Assembly: GCF_000600335.2 (NCBI RefSeq)
Contig: NZ_KK088570.1
Location: 1-53,581 of the forward strand
Direction: 5' to 3'
Length of the DNA: 53,581 nt
DNA from: Rubellimicrobium mesophilum DSM 19309
GTDB lineage: Bacteria > Pseudomonadota > Alphaproteobacteria > Rhodobacterales > Rhodobacteraceae
The notes below the pieces were generated by a model. That model was not told where the DNA came from. It saw only the letters and a program-made list of their open reading frames with translations, and made no database searches. This document shows positions 17,352 through 25,863 of the stretch, piece by piece; positions within the stretch are counted from its first letter, which is position 1, and every line of letters begins with the position of its first letter. The position numbers and the translations under genes are program-made.

Positions 17352-17702
17352 CTATGTACACATTGGACTGGGGAGCCCAGATCTCAGGAACAGCGTGCCC
17401 CGCGCCGCCGTGCTTCCGCTGCCCAAGCCCGGCAGGCGCCGACCAGTCCCACGCGGGACTGCACGCGGGGTGCCGCCCCGCGAGAGGCTCACCTCGCGAC
17501 CGGTGGCGTCCATGCTCAGCCGGCAGCCGGGCAGGTGCTGGACCTTGTCCTCAAGCGCCTTCTCCGCCACGTGATGGCGGTCAACAAAGGCGCTCCAAGG
17601 CTCGCTCGTGCGCGGATCCCATCTCAGGACCTCCTCGGCCCAGCGCTCCACTAGAAAGGCCAAGACAATCGCGCCAAATGATGCATCGACTCGGGCCAGC
17701 AT
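17352..17702 (-). CDS. Hypothetical protein, 116 aa
   Basis: Starts at ATG 17702 about 12 bases after GAGGAG. The first two thirds look natural (MLARVDASFGAIVLAFLVERW, WSAFVDRHHVAEKALEDKVQHLPGC); the tail is Arg/Gly/Ser-rich and may not be coding. Several other frames overlap it. No family recognised. Confidence 0.3.
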   Translation of the reverse strand: MLARVDASFGAIVLAFLVERWAEEVLRWDPRTSEPWSAFVDRHHVAEKALEDKVQHLPGCRLSMDATGREVSLSRGGTPRAVPRGTGRRLPGLGSGSTAARGTLFLRSGLPSPMCT

Positions 17703-17894
17703 GGCATTCGAACTCCTCGGCGCGGAGTGGGGCGGCGCGCGCCGCCCCGGATCTCGGTACGGACAGGCGGCTGACCAAAGCCGAGGTGCGCGGGTGCGTC
17801 CAGCGGCGCGCGACTCTGTTGCGGGTTAGGGGGCCGGGTCGCACACAGGTCCGGGCCTGCCCCTAGCTTCAGCCCGAGGCCCCCCGCGCAGGCT

Positions 17895-18269
17895 TCAGTC
17901 CTCCATCGGACCGCCGGCGGACTTCCAGTCGCCGATGCCGCCGACGTTGTGAACGCGGGTGAAGCCCATCTCCTTGAGCGTCTTGCCGGCGAGCGCCGCC
18001 TGTCCGCCCGCACCGCAGACGAGGTAGAGCTCAGTGTCCTTGGTAAGCGCCGGGTTGTGGTAGGGCGTGCCCGCGTCGGCGGCGAACTCGATGAAGCCGC
18101 GCGGCACGCGCTGGGCGCCGGCGATGGTGCCGGTCTTGGCAATGGCGCCCGAGTCGCGCACGTCCACGAACACGGCCTGTCCCTCGGCGTGCTTGCGCAG
18201 TGCCTCCTCGACTGGCACGCGCGGCACCTGGGCATTGGCCTCGTCGAGGTAGTCTTTGGCGCTCTTCAT
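17895..18269 (-). CDS. Rhodanese-like domain protein, 124 aa
   Basis: Single-domain rhodanese (sulfurtransferase-type). ATG 18269 has AAAGGAG 7 bases upstream. VFVDVRDSGAIAKTGTIAGA is the DxRxxxEy-type entry, RGFIEFAADAG the middle. The active loop is LVCGAGGQAALAG, with the catalytic Cys present (CGAGGQ instead of the common C-x-x-G-x-R). GFTRVHNVGGIGDWKSAGG is the typical end. The protein would carry sulfur as a persulfide; the acceptor is unknown. Cytoplasmic, no signal peptide. Confidence 0.85.
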   Translation of the reverse strand: MKSAKDYLDEANAQVPRVPVEEALRKHAEGQAVFVDVRDSGAIAKTGTIAGAQRVPRGFIEFAADAGTPYHNPALTKDTELYLVCGAGGQAALAGKTLKEMGFTRVHNVGGIGDWKSAGGPMED

Positions 18270-18377
18270 GGGATACTCCTTTGGTCTTGTCAGGGTGGTT
18301 GCTTGGCGTTTGGAGTGGCTCGGCGGCCCAGCGCGGCAGTGACCGAGCATCCCGCTGAAGCCGGAGCTGTGCGTCCA

Positions 18378-18770
18378 CTAGAAGTTCGCGGCGGCCTTGT
18401 CGGTGACGCGCTCGAGAACCTGATGAGTTTGCCAGTCCACGCGGTAGGCGTCCCGGCCCACGCGCATGTAGACCCATCCGTCGGAAGCGGACGGCAGGCC
18501 GTAGTAGGATGCATCCAGGATGAGGGAGTACGCGCCCCGGGGCAGCACGTCGCCCACCTCCACCAGCGGCGCCGGAGCGGAGGTGGTGCTCAGGGCCACT
18601 TGGACGAGGGAAGCCGAACGGGCGGGAATGGCAGGGCGCGCGGGGACGGCGTCGCTCAGGACGCAGCCTGCGTCCTCACGGCCCCCAATGCAGCCGGCCG
18701 AGACGGCGGACGGGAGCAGGAGGCTCAGGGACAGGAGCGCAAGGACGGCGAATGTGGGGTGGGACCGCAT
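18378..18770 (-). CDS. Secreted RcnB-like small protein
   Basis: MRSHPTFAVLALLSLSLLL followed by PSAVSA is a clear signal peptide, cleaved near residue 25; the Cys after it (SAGC) leaves a lipoprotein possible. Mature part ends with VEVGDVLPRGAYSLILDA, YYGLPSASDGWVYMRVGRD and AYRVDWQTHQVLERV, like the C-terminal repeat of periplasmic RcnB/YXWGXW-type proteins. Role in the periplasm unknown. An alternative start 30 bases upstream (18800) is in frame. Confidence 0.55.
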   Translation of the reverse strand: MRSHPTFAVLALLSLSLLLPSAVSAGCIGGREDAGCVLSDAVPARPAIPARSASLVQVALSTTSAPAPLVEVGDVLPRGAYSLILDASYYGLPSASDGWVYMRVGRDAYRVDWQTHQVLERVTDKAAANF

Positions 18771-18808
18771 CGGGGAGGCTCCAAGGGAAGCAGGGGTCAT
18801 GGGGGCGT

Positions 18809-19366
18809 TCACGCCGCGCGGAGCACCACGTCGACCGCGTCGTGGCTGATGTGGGTGTACGGGCAGGCGTGATGGGCTCGTGCGAGCAGGTCCTGGGCGG
18901 CCCATGCTGTCAGCCCGGGCAAGGCCACGTGGAGCAGGAGACGGACCGTCGCCTCGCCGACCGGGCCGGTGGCGATGTCGACGGTCGCGTCCACGCTGGT
19001 GTTGGGCGGGACCTCGGAGCCGCCCTTGGAGGCAGCCAGGAGCAGTGCGCCCAGAAAGCCGGCCGCGGCTCCGGCGGCCAGGCACTGCCGCGGGTCGACG
19101 ATGTCATCGTCGCTCGACGGCTCCGTCCCTGCCGGCTCCTGCTCGCTGCCAAGCGGAAGGGTGCCGCGTCCGGACGCAAGTTGTAGGGCACCTAGCTCCG
19201 TTACAGCCCGGCCCAAGTCAAGGAGCCGCTCCGAGGGGATGGGTGCAGGACCGAACTGATCCAGTCTCACCTGGCGGTTGTGGCGGCCCTGGGCTGGGAC
19301 AAAGGCCACGAGGCGGTTGCATGCCTCACTAGGGAGGGGACCTTGGGTCCGGCTGGTTCCGTCCAT
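18809..19366 (-). CDS. OsmC/Ohr-family protein lacking the peroxidatic cysteine
   Basis: Start at ATG 19366 (GGAGGCGAC upstream); the frame is open to 19453, but that part overlaps a TTGACA promoter element. The C-terminal ~95 residues align with Ohr: DPRQCLAAGAAAGFLGALLL, VPPNTSVDATVDI, HVALPGL and AHHACPYTHISHDAVDV. Ohr reduces organic hydroperoxides with two Cys. The resolving Cys (HHACPY) is kept, but the peroxidatic Cys of the A-A-C-F motif is Gly here (AAGF). A Cys nine residues earlier (PRQC) is not in the usual place. The N-terminal part is longer and unlike Ohr. Divergent from an intact ohrR, so regulation by OhrR is likely; peroxidase activity is doubtful. Confidence 0.6.
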   Translation of the reverse strand: MDGTSRTQGPLPSEACNRLVAFVPAQGRHNRQVRLDQFGPAPIPSERLLDLGRAVTELGALQLASGRGTLPLGSEQEPAGTEPSSDDDIVDPRQCLAAGAAAGFLGALLLAASKGGSEVPPNTSVDATVDIATGPVGEATVRLLLHVALPGLTAWAAQDLLARAHHACPYTHISHDAVDVVLRAA

Positions 19367-19447
19367 GAGCCTGTCGCCTCCAACGTCGGTCAAAACCATC
19401 GCGAACGATAAAATCGTGTCCGCTTCTATGACTTCTTCCGGGTACTC

Positions 19448-19477
19448 TGTCAAGCGCTTGCGATCCTATCGTAAGCG
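19448..19477. promoter_or_regulatory. Probable OhrR operator overlapping ohr-like promoter
   Basis: CGCTTGCGAT-CCT-ATCGTAAGCG (19455-19477) is a 10-bp inverted repeat with one mismatch in the 51 bases between the two divergent genes. A perfect TTGACA (-35) for the minus-strand gene lies next to it at 19448-19453. A repressor bound to the palindrome would cover that promoter and sit 28 bases before the ohrR start. Confidence 0.6.
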
Positions 19478-19504
19478 ACTTATCTCCGACGGCGGAGGTG
19501 CTTC

Positions 19505-19978
19505 ATGTCCCAACTCACACCGCAGGCCACCCTGGACCCCGAGATGCCCGGCCTGCTCGACTTCATCTGCTTTGCCGTCTACTCGGCCAACCACGCCTTT
19601 GGGCGGGTCTACAAGCCACTCCTGGAGCGGCTCGGGCTCACCTATCCGCAGTATCTGGTCCTGGTGACGCTCTGGGAGGAGGACGGCCAGACGGTGGGGG
19701 CCATCGGCCAAAGGCTCTTTCTGGAGTCGAATACGCTGACGCCATTGCTCAAGCGCCTAGAGGCTCTTGGCCACGTCACCCGCACCCGTGCGGCTCACGA
19801 CGAGCGGCAGGTCGTGATCCGCCTGACCGAGCAGGGCCGAGCGCTCCGGCAGCTGGCAACCGAGGTGCCGCCCTGCATCGTGGATGCCATGGGCCTGGAT
19901 CTGGGGACGGTGGAGCGCCTCAAGGATGACCTTGTCGACCTGCGAGAGCGCCTGCTGAAGGCGGTCGCGGAGACGTAG
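19505..19978 (+). CDS. ohrR: OhrR, organic hydroperoxide-sensing MarR-family repressor
   Basis: 157 residues with GGAGG before ATG 19505. MarR-type winged helix: FGRVYKPLLERLGLTYPQY, TVGAIGQRLFLESNTLTPL (recognition helix) and RTRAAHDERQVVIRLTEQG (wing). The OhrR signature is complete: LLDFICFAVYSANHAF places the reactive Cys at residue 22, and a second Cys at 124 (VPPCIV) suits the two-Cys OhrR mechanism known from Xanthomonas. Oxidation by organic peroxides releases it from DNA. Likely target is the palindrome at 19455-19477, controlling itself and the divergent Ohr-like gene. Confidence 0.88.
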   Translation: MSQLTPQATLDPEMPGLLDFICFAVYSANHAFGRVYKPLLERLGLTYPQYLVLVTLWEEDGQTVGAIGQRLFLESNTLTPLLKRLEALGHVTRTRAAHDERQVVIRLTEQGRALRQLATEVPPCIVDAMGLDLGTVERLKDDLVDLRERLLKAVAET

Positions 19979-20113
19979 AAAGTGTCCAGGCTGTGAGGTG
20001 GCCTGACGGAGCTCTCTTCGACCTACGACGGCCGTGCGCCAAAAGGCCTACGGTTGGCTACAAACCAGACGCAGTTCCCCGCCAGTCCTTCCGCTGTTCC
20101 CGATACCGGACCG

Positions 20114-20151
20114 GAGGGAGCCGCGAGGTTCCCCAAAGCTTAGGCTCCCTC
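20114..20151 (+). terminator. Hairpin between convergent genes
   Basis: GAGGGAGCC (20114-20122) pairs perfectly with GGCTCCCTC (20143-20151) across a 20-base loop, 140 bases after ohrR and 58 before the end of the convergent gene. A second overlapping interrupted repeat, GGTTCC-N2-AAAGC...GCTTT-N3-GGAACC (20127-20173), gives an alternative fold. No long T-run. Confidence 0.4.
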
Positions 20152-20208
20152 TTGGTCGGGCTTTAGAGGAACCAGGCTGAGGCCTGACCGGCTTCTCTCG
20201 ACTCGTCC

Positions 20209-20793
20209 TCACCGGCTCTGCGACTTGCTTGGCCCCACCTCCGCGTCCGGATCCACCCGCAGCACCTGCTCGGGAGCCAAGCCCATCTCCTCGGCTCGCG
20301 CGTCTGTCACGCGCCGGGCGCGAGCGAGGTCGCAAGCCACGAGGGCCGAGAGGCTGATCCGCTGCCAAGAGGTCCGGGCACTCTGCCGGTTGTAGCTCTC
20401 TACTTCCCGCCGCACGGCCAGGATGATGTCGCCCAGAGGGCCGGCATATACGGTGACACGAGGCCGGAACTCGGGTGCGCCGCCCCCATCGCGCTCGAAC
20501 TCGGCGCGCGCTACGAAGTGCTCCCCTTGGGGCGAGGTCGTGCTGCGGGGCACCGGGACCCGGGGCTCGCGCAGGGTCCACGCCGCCTCCCTCCAGTTCA
20601 GACCGGCCGCGACGAGTTGCTGCGCGGCCAGCAGCGCCACGGCATGAGGCAGGCCGAAGTTGGACCACACCTGCCCTTGCGGGTCCCGGATCTCGCCGCC
20701 GGTCGTCTCGAAGGGCAACTCACCTCCAGCCAGATAGGCGTTGAAGTCAGCCACGCTCATCCGGGCAAGGGTACAAAGCTCGGAGCGGATCAT
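20209..20793 (-). CDS. Hypothetical protein, ~194 aa
   Basis: I start at ATG 20793 (MIRSELCTLARMSVADFN); MSVADFNAYLAGG at 20760 is the alternative. The frame extends further upstream with unnatural composition. Visible features: FNAYLAGGELPFETTGG, SNFGLPHAVALLAAQQLVAAGLNWREAAWTL, and a basic helical end. No recognised domain. It ends 107 bases upstream-of-stop from the MscS gene start side and shares its strand order only loosely; function unknown. Confidence 0.45.
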   Translation of the reverse strand: MIRSELCTLARMSVADFNAYLAGGELPFETTGGEIRDPQGQVWSNFGLPHAVALLAAQQLVAAGLNWREAAWTLREPRVPVPRSTTSPQGEHFVARAEFERDGGGAPEFRPRVTVYAGPLGDIILAVRREVESYNRQSARTSWQRISLSALVACDLARARRVTDARAEEMGLAPEQVLRVDPDAEVGPSKSQSR

Positions 20794-20899
20794 GAGGCGA
20801 GGAGGAGCACGAACATGCCGGGACGGCTGAGGACACGTCCTGCTAACGCCCGCCCCACAATCCGGTTCGCAAGAACGTCCCGATATCGGGCGAGGGGGC

Positions 20900-22486
20900 T
20901 CACGATGCAGCAGATGTGCCCGGAGCGTAGGGCGCAATGCGAGCTTGCCGGAGTTCCTCTAGCAGAAGCCGGCGGTACTCGCGTGCGACCTGTCCGTGGC
21001 TGCCGGGGCGGACCTTGGTCTTGGTGCGCAGGGTAAGTCCGGTTCCCTCCAGCTTCTCGAGGCCTTCCACGACTGTCCGCTCCAGCACGTCCGGCTGCTC
21101 GGACCTGAGCCGCTCTCCCGCCGTTTCCAGGGCACCCATCGTGGCCTGCAAGTCCGCCTCGTAGGGCACGGTGATCTCCACCACCGCGAAGGTGTAGCGC
21201 TTGGAGTAGTTCACCACGCCCGTGAGCTGGCCGTTGCGCAGAATATGGAGCTGGCCCCCGGGGTCGCGCAGCATCGTGGTGCGCAGGTTGATGGCCTCCA
21301 CCGTCCCGCGGGAGGCGCCCACCTCGATGTAGTCGCCCACCAGGAACTGGCTCTCGGCCAGCACAAAGAAGCCCGACACTAGATCGTTGATGACGGGCTG
21401 CGCCCCGAAGCCGACCACCACGCCCAGGATGCCGGCCCCGGCCAGAAGCGGGAGCGGGTTCAGGCCCAGCACGCTCAGCCCCAGCACGAAGGCCACGAAG
21501 TAGACCAGAAGCCGCCCGAGGCTCGCCACGAGCGGCACCAGGGTGGCCCGCTGCTGGCGTTCCAAGTCGGTGAGCTCATCGCCTCTCGCGCCCAGCGCCC
21601 GGATCAGGAGCGTGACCACCTCGGCGGCCACGCGGGCCAAGAAGAAGATGGCTACGACCAGGATAAGCCGAGAGCCCCACTCGGCCAGGTTCGCCACCGG
21701 ACCGATCTGCAGCAGGATGAGCGAGACGGCCGCCAGCCAGATCGCGGCTTCCAGACAGCGCCGCAGGAGAGGAACCAAGCTCCGCAACTCGCTGTAGAGG
21801 CGAAAGGGCGAGGTGGGGCCGGCGAACCGGATGCTGAGGGCGTCCAGGGTGGCCACGATGGCGGCCGTGGCGCGGACCAGGAGCAGCGCAACCGCAAAGA
21901 TCAGGAAGACGCGCAGGAGAGTATAAGCGAGTGCCGAGGCTGGGCTGGTGGCCGGCACGAGACTGAGGGCGAGCGCCAGACCAAGGAGCCAGAGGCTGAC
22001 GGTGACAGCAGTTGCCAGAAAGCCGAAGAACGCGTCCACGGCCGCGTCGTTCTCCCTGAGGCGCTCCCATCCGCGGGCCTGAAACTGCAAGCGGCCCAGC
22101 AGCCGACGCAGGAGCCAGACCACCAGTGCCGTGCCAAGAGCCAAGGCCAGCCACTCGCCTGCCAGCAGGGCAGCGTCTTCGGCAAATCCTGAGGGAAGGC
22201 GGCCGTACGTGGCCAGCAGGCCTCCGGTCAGGTCACCTGAGCCCCAGAGAAGCACAGCGTCGACGATGGCGACCGTGAGCAGCGTGATGACGAACAGAAC
22301 GATGACCAGCACCCGAGTGGTGCGGAGGGCGGCAACACGGGCTTTGCCCGCCGGGACCACGCGCGAGAGCAGCGCATGCAGGATGCCCCACGCCAACCAA
22401 AACAGCACGATCACCACAATCGCCTGAGCGGCGACGAGCAGGAGGTCACGGATCGGGCCAGGAGTTTGGAGTAGGGGCGGTATCAC
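20900..22486 (-). CDS. MscS-family mechanosensitive ion channel, 528 aa
   Basis: Large member of the MscS family, which opens under membrane tension to release solutes after osmotic downshock. Several N-terminal helices are seen: VVIVLFWLAWGILHALL, VLVIVLFVITLLTVAIV, WLALALGTALVVWLL, and more up to residue ~330. The pore-lining helix and MscS core follow: LPLLAGAGILGVVVGFGAQPVINDLVSG, with FFVLAESQFLVGDYIEVG and GTVEAINLRTTMLRD of the beta domain. The cytoplasmic end holds VEITVPYEADLQATM. Located in the inner membrane. It suits a stress-oriented region (trehalose synthesis is 25 kb to the right). Confidence 0.88.
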   Translation of the reverse strand: MIPPLLQTPGPIRDLLLVAAQAIVVIVLFWLAWGILHALLSRVVPAGKARVAALRTTRVLVIVLFVITLLTVAIVDAVLLWGSGDLTGGLLATYGRLPSGFAEDAALLAGEWLALALGTALVVWLLRRLLGRLQFQARGWERLRENDAAVDAFFGFLATAVTVSLWLLGLALALSLVPATSPASALAYTLLRVFLIFAVALLLVRATAAIVATLDALSIRFAGPTSPFRLYSELRSLVPLLRRCLEAAIWLAAVSLILLQIGPVANLAEWGSRLILVVAIFFLARVAAEVVTLLIRALGARGDELTDLERQQRATLVPLVASLGRLLVYFVAFVLGLSVLGLNPLPLLAGAGILGVVVGFGAQPVINDLVSGFFVLAESQFLVGDYIEVGASRGTVEAINLRTTMLRDPGGQLHILRNGQLTGVVNYSKRYTFAVVEITVPYEADLQATMGALETAGERLRSEQPDVLERTVVEGLEKLEGTGLTLRTKTKVRPGSHGQVAREYRRLLLEELRQARIAPYAPGTSAAS

Positions 22487-22775
22487 GGGAGCGCTCGATC
22501 TGGGAGGTTGGTCGGCTGAGTTACCGACCGCTGCTGCGGCGTGGAGCTAGGGTGCGAACGGTGCGTCGACGAGGGGCTCCCTGTGTCCGACAGACTTCCA
22601 CGACCCGTCGGGCAGGGGGCTCCGGCCCGGCAAGGTCTGCCGCTACCCTGAAGGACAGCAAACCGCCATGATCTTCTCTGCTGTCCAGGTATGCGGCGGG
22701 CCAGGTCTTTCTTCGCGGCCGCTGAGCGACAACTCACTCGTGCAGATGCCTCATCCAGAGGTCTCAGGAGATGTA

Positions 22776-23087
22776 ATGCGGTGGGTCCTGGGGCTGCTCT
22801 GTCTTTTTGTCCTCCCGACAGGGTCGGGTGCGGGATCTCTCGAGGACCCTTGGACTGACAAGGCCTGGGAACTGATCCCGGGCATGACCTCCGCCGGCCT
22901 GTCGGCTGAAGGCTGGCGCAACACGAGCTCGTCGGGCCTGTCCTGGCCCGACGGACGGCGGGCAGTCATCAGCTACTGGCAACTCGAGACCGGCAATGCC
23001 CCCTTCACTCTGAGATGCATCTCCTCCTTTGACGTGAACCTCCAGCCGACTGGCGATAAGTGCTATCAGCCGAAGGAGGCGCTCTAG
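22776..23087 (+). CDS. Small secreted protein of unknown function, 103 aa
   Basis: ATG 22776 has CAGGAG 6 bases upstream. MRWVLGLLCLFVLPTGSGAG is a signal peptide. The mature ~84 residues contain WELIPGMTSAGLSAEGWRNT, WPDGRRAVISYWQLETG and two Cys (LRCISSF, DKCYQ) that could form a disulfide in the periplasm. No family recognised. Confidence 0.55.
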   Translation: MRWVLGLLCLFVLPTGSGAGSLEDPWTDKAWELIPGMTSAGLSAEGWRNTSSSGLSWPDGRRAVISYWQLETGNAPFTLRCISSFDVNLQPTGDKCYQPKEAL

Positions 23088-23188
23088 GCCAAGTTGTCGT
23101 TCGGCCTAGAGAGGCTTAGTCCATGAGCTGCCTCTAGGGCTAAGCGCAATCCTACTTTCGAACCCGGGCCGACGGGGCTTCTTCGGAC

Positions 23189-24840
23189 CTACCGGTCTAG
23201 GATGGCTCGGACCTTGAGCGCCAGCGCCTCCGAGGTGAACGGCTTGCTGATGAGCTCCACGCCCGCATCGAGGCGGCCGTTGTGGACGATGGCGTTGCGG
23301 GTGTAGCCGGTGGTGAAGAGCACCTTGAGCCCGGGCCGGCGCGCCTGGGCCTCGTGGGCCAGCCGGCGCCCGTCCAGCCCGGAGGGCAGCACGACGTCGG
23401 TGAAGAGGAGGTCCACGGGATGGCCGTTGTCCAGGAGCCGTAGCGCCTCCGGCCCATCCGCCGCCGCTAGCACGGTGTAACCGAGATCCATGAGCACGCC
23501 GGCGCTGAAGGCGCGCAGGTCCTCGTGGTCCTCGACGAGAAGGATGGGTCTCGGCCGCCACCCCTGGACCGAGAGGCCGGCCGGGCGGCCTCGGGTGAGG
23601 AGGGCAGGTCGTCCGCCGCGCGCGGCAGGTAGAGCTTCACCGTCGTGCCGATGCCCAACTCGCTGTAGATGCGGATGTGCCCGCCGGTCTGGCGCACAAA
23701 GCCATAGACCTGGCTTAGCCCGAGACCGGTGCCCTTGCCCACCTCCTTGGTGGTGAAGAAGGGCTCAAACACCCGCGCCAGCGTCTCCTGGTCCATGCCG
23801 GTGCCGGTGTCGCTCACCGCGACGAGCACGTAGCGCCCTGGCGGCACCGGCTCGGGCACGGTCTCAACATAGCTCTCGTCGAGGTAGGCATTCGTGGTCT
23901 CGATCGTGAGCCGCCCACCGCCGGGCATGGCATCGCGCGCGTTCACGGCCAGGTTCACCAGCGCGTTCTCGAGCTCGCCCGGGTCCACCAGCGTGCGCCA
24001 GAGGCCCGCGCCCGACACCGTCTCGAGCGCAATAGTCTCGCCCAGCGTGCGTTGGAGCAAGTCGGCCAAGCCCGTGACGAGGCGCGCTGGCTCGACGGCC
24101 TTGGGCTCGAGCGGCTGGCGGCGCGAGAACGCCAGAAGGCGCGCGGTCAGGGTGGCGGCCCGTTCCGCGCCATGGGCGGCCATAGCGGCAGCCCGTTCAA
24201 TGCGTTGCGTCTCCGCCCCAGAGGGGAGAAGGACAAGCTGCTTCCGGATGGCCTCGAGACCACCCAGGATGACGGTCAGGAGGTTGTTGAAGTCGTGCGC
24301 CACGCCGCCGGTGAGCTGACCGATGGCTTCCATCTTCTGGGCCTGCCGGAGCGCCTCCTCCACCTTCATGCGCTCGGCCACGGCCTCTTCGACCCGATGC
24401 TCCAGCGTCTCGTTGAGCAGACGCAGCTCGGCTGAAGCCGCCTCGGCTTGCCGACGCGCCTCCAGAAGCTCGCCCTCGTAGCGCCTCCGGTCCGACGCGT
24501 TGAACACCGTGATGCGGATGAACAGCACCCGGCCTTCATCGTCCCGCCGCTCGACCGCGTTGACCAGAGCGGGAAGCCGGCGTCCACCCGCGCCGACGAG
24601 GTCCAGCGCCACCTCGTGGAAGAAGCCCTGCATGCGCAGGAGGGGTGCGAAGTGGGTCTCGTAATAGATCTTGCCCGCGATGTTCAGCAGGTCCTGGAAG
24701 CGCCGGCCGACCAGCTCCTCCTTGGGCAAGCCCAGCCAGTCTGCCAGCGTCTGGTTGACCTTGCTGATGCGTCCGCCGGGGTCGGCCGAGACATAGCCGC
24801 AGGGCGCGCTCTCGAAGAGGTCGGTGACATCGTCCTCCAC
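23189..24840 (-). pseudogene. PAS - histidine kinase - receiver protein, frameshifted before receiver
   Basis: I start at GTG 24840 (VEDDVTDLFESAPCGYV), 35 bases after the rsbQ-like stop; an ATG at 24945 overlaps that gene. Order: PAS (CGYVSADPGGRISKVNQTL ... YYETHFAPLLRMQGFFHEVAL, ~1-125); coiled coil; HisKA with the phospho-His in TGGVAHDFNNLLTVI; HATPase with N box NLAVNARDAMPGGG, DTGTGMD, FEPFFTTK and GTGLGLS; then a receiver. The frame breaks at a CCCC run at 23562-23565 (plus strand); one more base restores RPRPILLVEDHEDLR and the rest, with LFTDVVLP (Asp) and ISKPFT (Lys). The PAS domain is of the type found in RsbP, the partner of RsbQ in Bacillus, and an RsbQ-like hydrolase is directly upstream. 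Confidence 0.75.
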
Positions 24841-24874
24841 CGGAGCGGACGCGCGTTGCGGGAAGGGGAGCGGA

Positions 24875-25662
24875 TTAGACAAAGGTCCGGATCGCGCGGA
24901 TGGTCTCCCCGGGCGCACTGAGGTTGGGGCAGTGGCCAGTTGCATCCAAGATCACGAGTTGGCTGTTGGGGAGCTTCCGGTGGACATACTCGCCCACCTC
25001 GCGAGGCGCGATCACGTCCTCGGCGCATTGCAGGATCAGGGCTCGCGTGGTGACGCCCTCCAGGTCGGCGCGGTTGTCCGACAGGAAGGTGGCGCGCGCA
25101 AAGCGGCGGGCAATGTCGGGGTCCGTGCGGCAGAAGCTGTTGGTGAGTTCCTCGCCGAGCTCCGGCCGGTCGGCGTTGCCCATGATCACCGGGGCCATCG
25201 CCTGCGACCAGCCCATGTGGTTGGTGTCGAGGAACTCCAGCAGCTCATGGATCTGCGCCTCGCTGAAGCCGCCCAAGTAACCTTCGTCGTCGATGTAGCG
25301 GGGGATGGCCCGACCAGGACCAGGTCGCTGAAGAGCTCAGGGGCTTGCTTGGCGGCGAGCACCCCGACCATGGCGCTCACCGAGTGGCCCACAAAGACGC
25401 CGTCCCGGATGCCGAGTTCGCGGGCGAGAGCCACCACGTCGTCCGCGTAGCCCTGGAGGGTGCTGTACTTCTCCGGATCGTAGGCCCTGAGGTCCGACCC
25501 GCCCGCGCCCACATGATCGAAGAGGACCACGCGAAAGCGATCCTCAAAGGCCGGCGCCACAAAGCGCCACATGTTCTGGTCGCAGCCGAAGCCGTGCGCG
25601 AACATCATAGCGCGCTGGCCTTGGCCGGAGACCTTCACGTTATGGCGCTCGAGACCAGTCAT
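24875..25662 (-). pseudogene. RsbQ-like alpha/beta hydrolase, single frameshift
   Basis: RsbQ is an alpha/beta hydrolase required by the PAS-phosphatase RsbP for energy-stress sensing in Bacillus. ATG 25662 opens ERHNVKVSGQGQRAMMFAHGFGCDQNMW, then FDHVGAGGSDL and the nucleophile elbow VGHSVSAMVG. The frame breaks after LVGPSP at a run of five G (25300-25304, plus strand); one extra base gives RYIDDEGYLGGFSEAQI, which matches RsbQ, down to 24875. Asp (CAEDVIA) and His (ATGHCPN) complete the triad. All residues for activity are there, so a sequence error is likely. The gene probably forms an operon with the PAS kinase that follows. Confidence 0.75.
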
Positions 25663-25863
25663 CTTCCATCCGCCCCTTTGTCCGACCTCGAACCCCTGGT
25701 CCGAATACTTGCAGGTCAAGCCTCCCGACGCAGTCCAGCAGACCTAGGTGTCACAACCATCGCCCACCGCCGTGCCCACTTAGCTCAACGTCGGGAACTC
25801 GGGCCTAAGCGGTAGCAGCCCGGTGAGTGGACTGTAAGGGCAGATGGGGGTGCTGAAGAGGAA

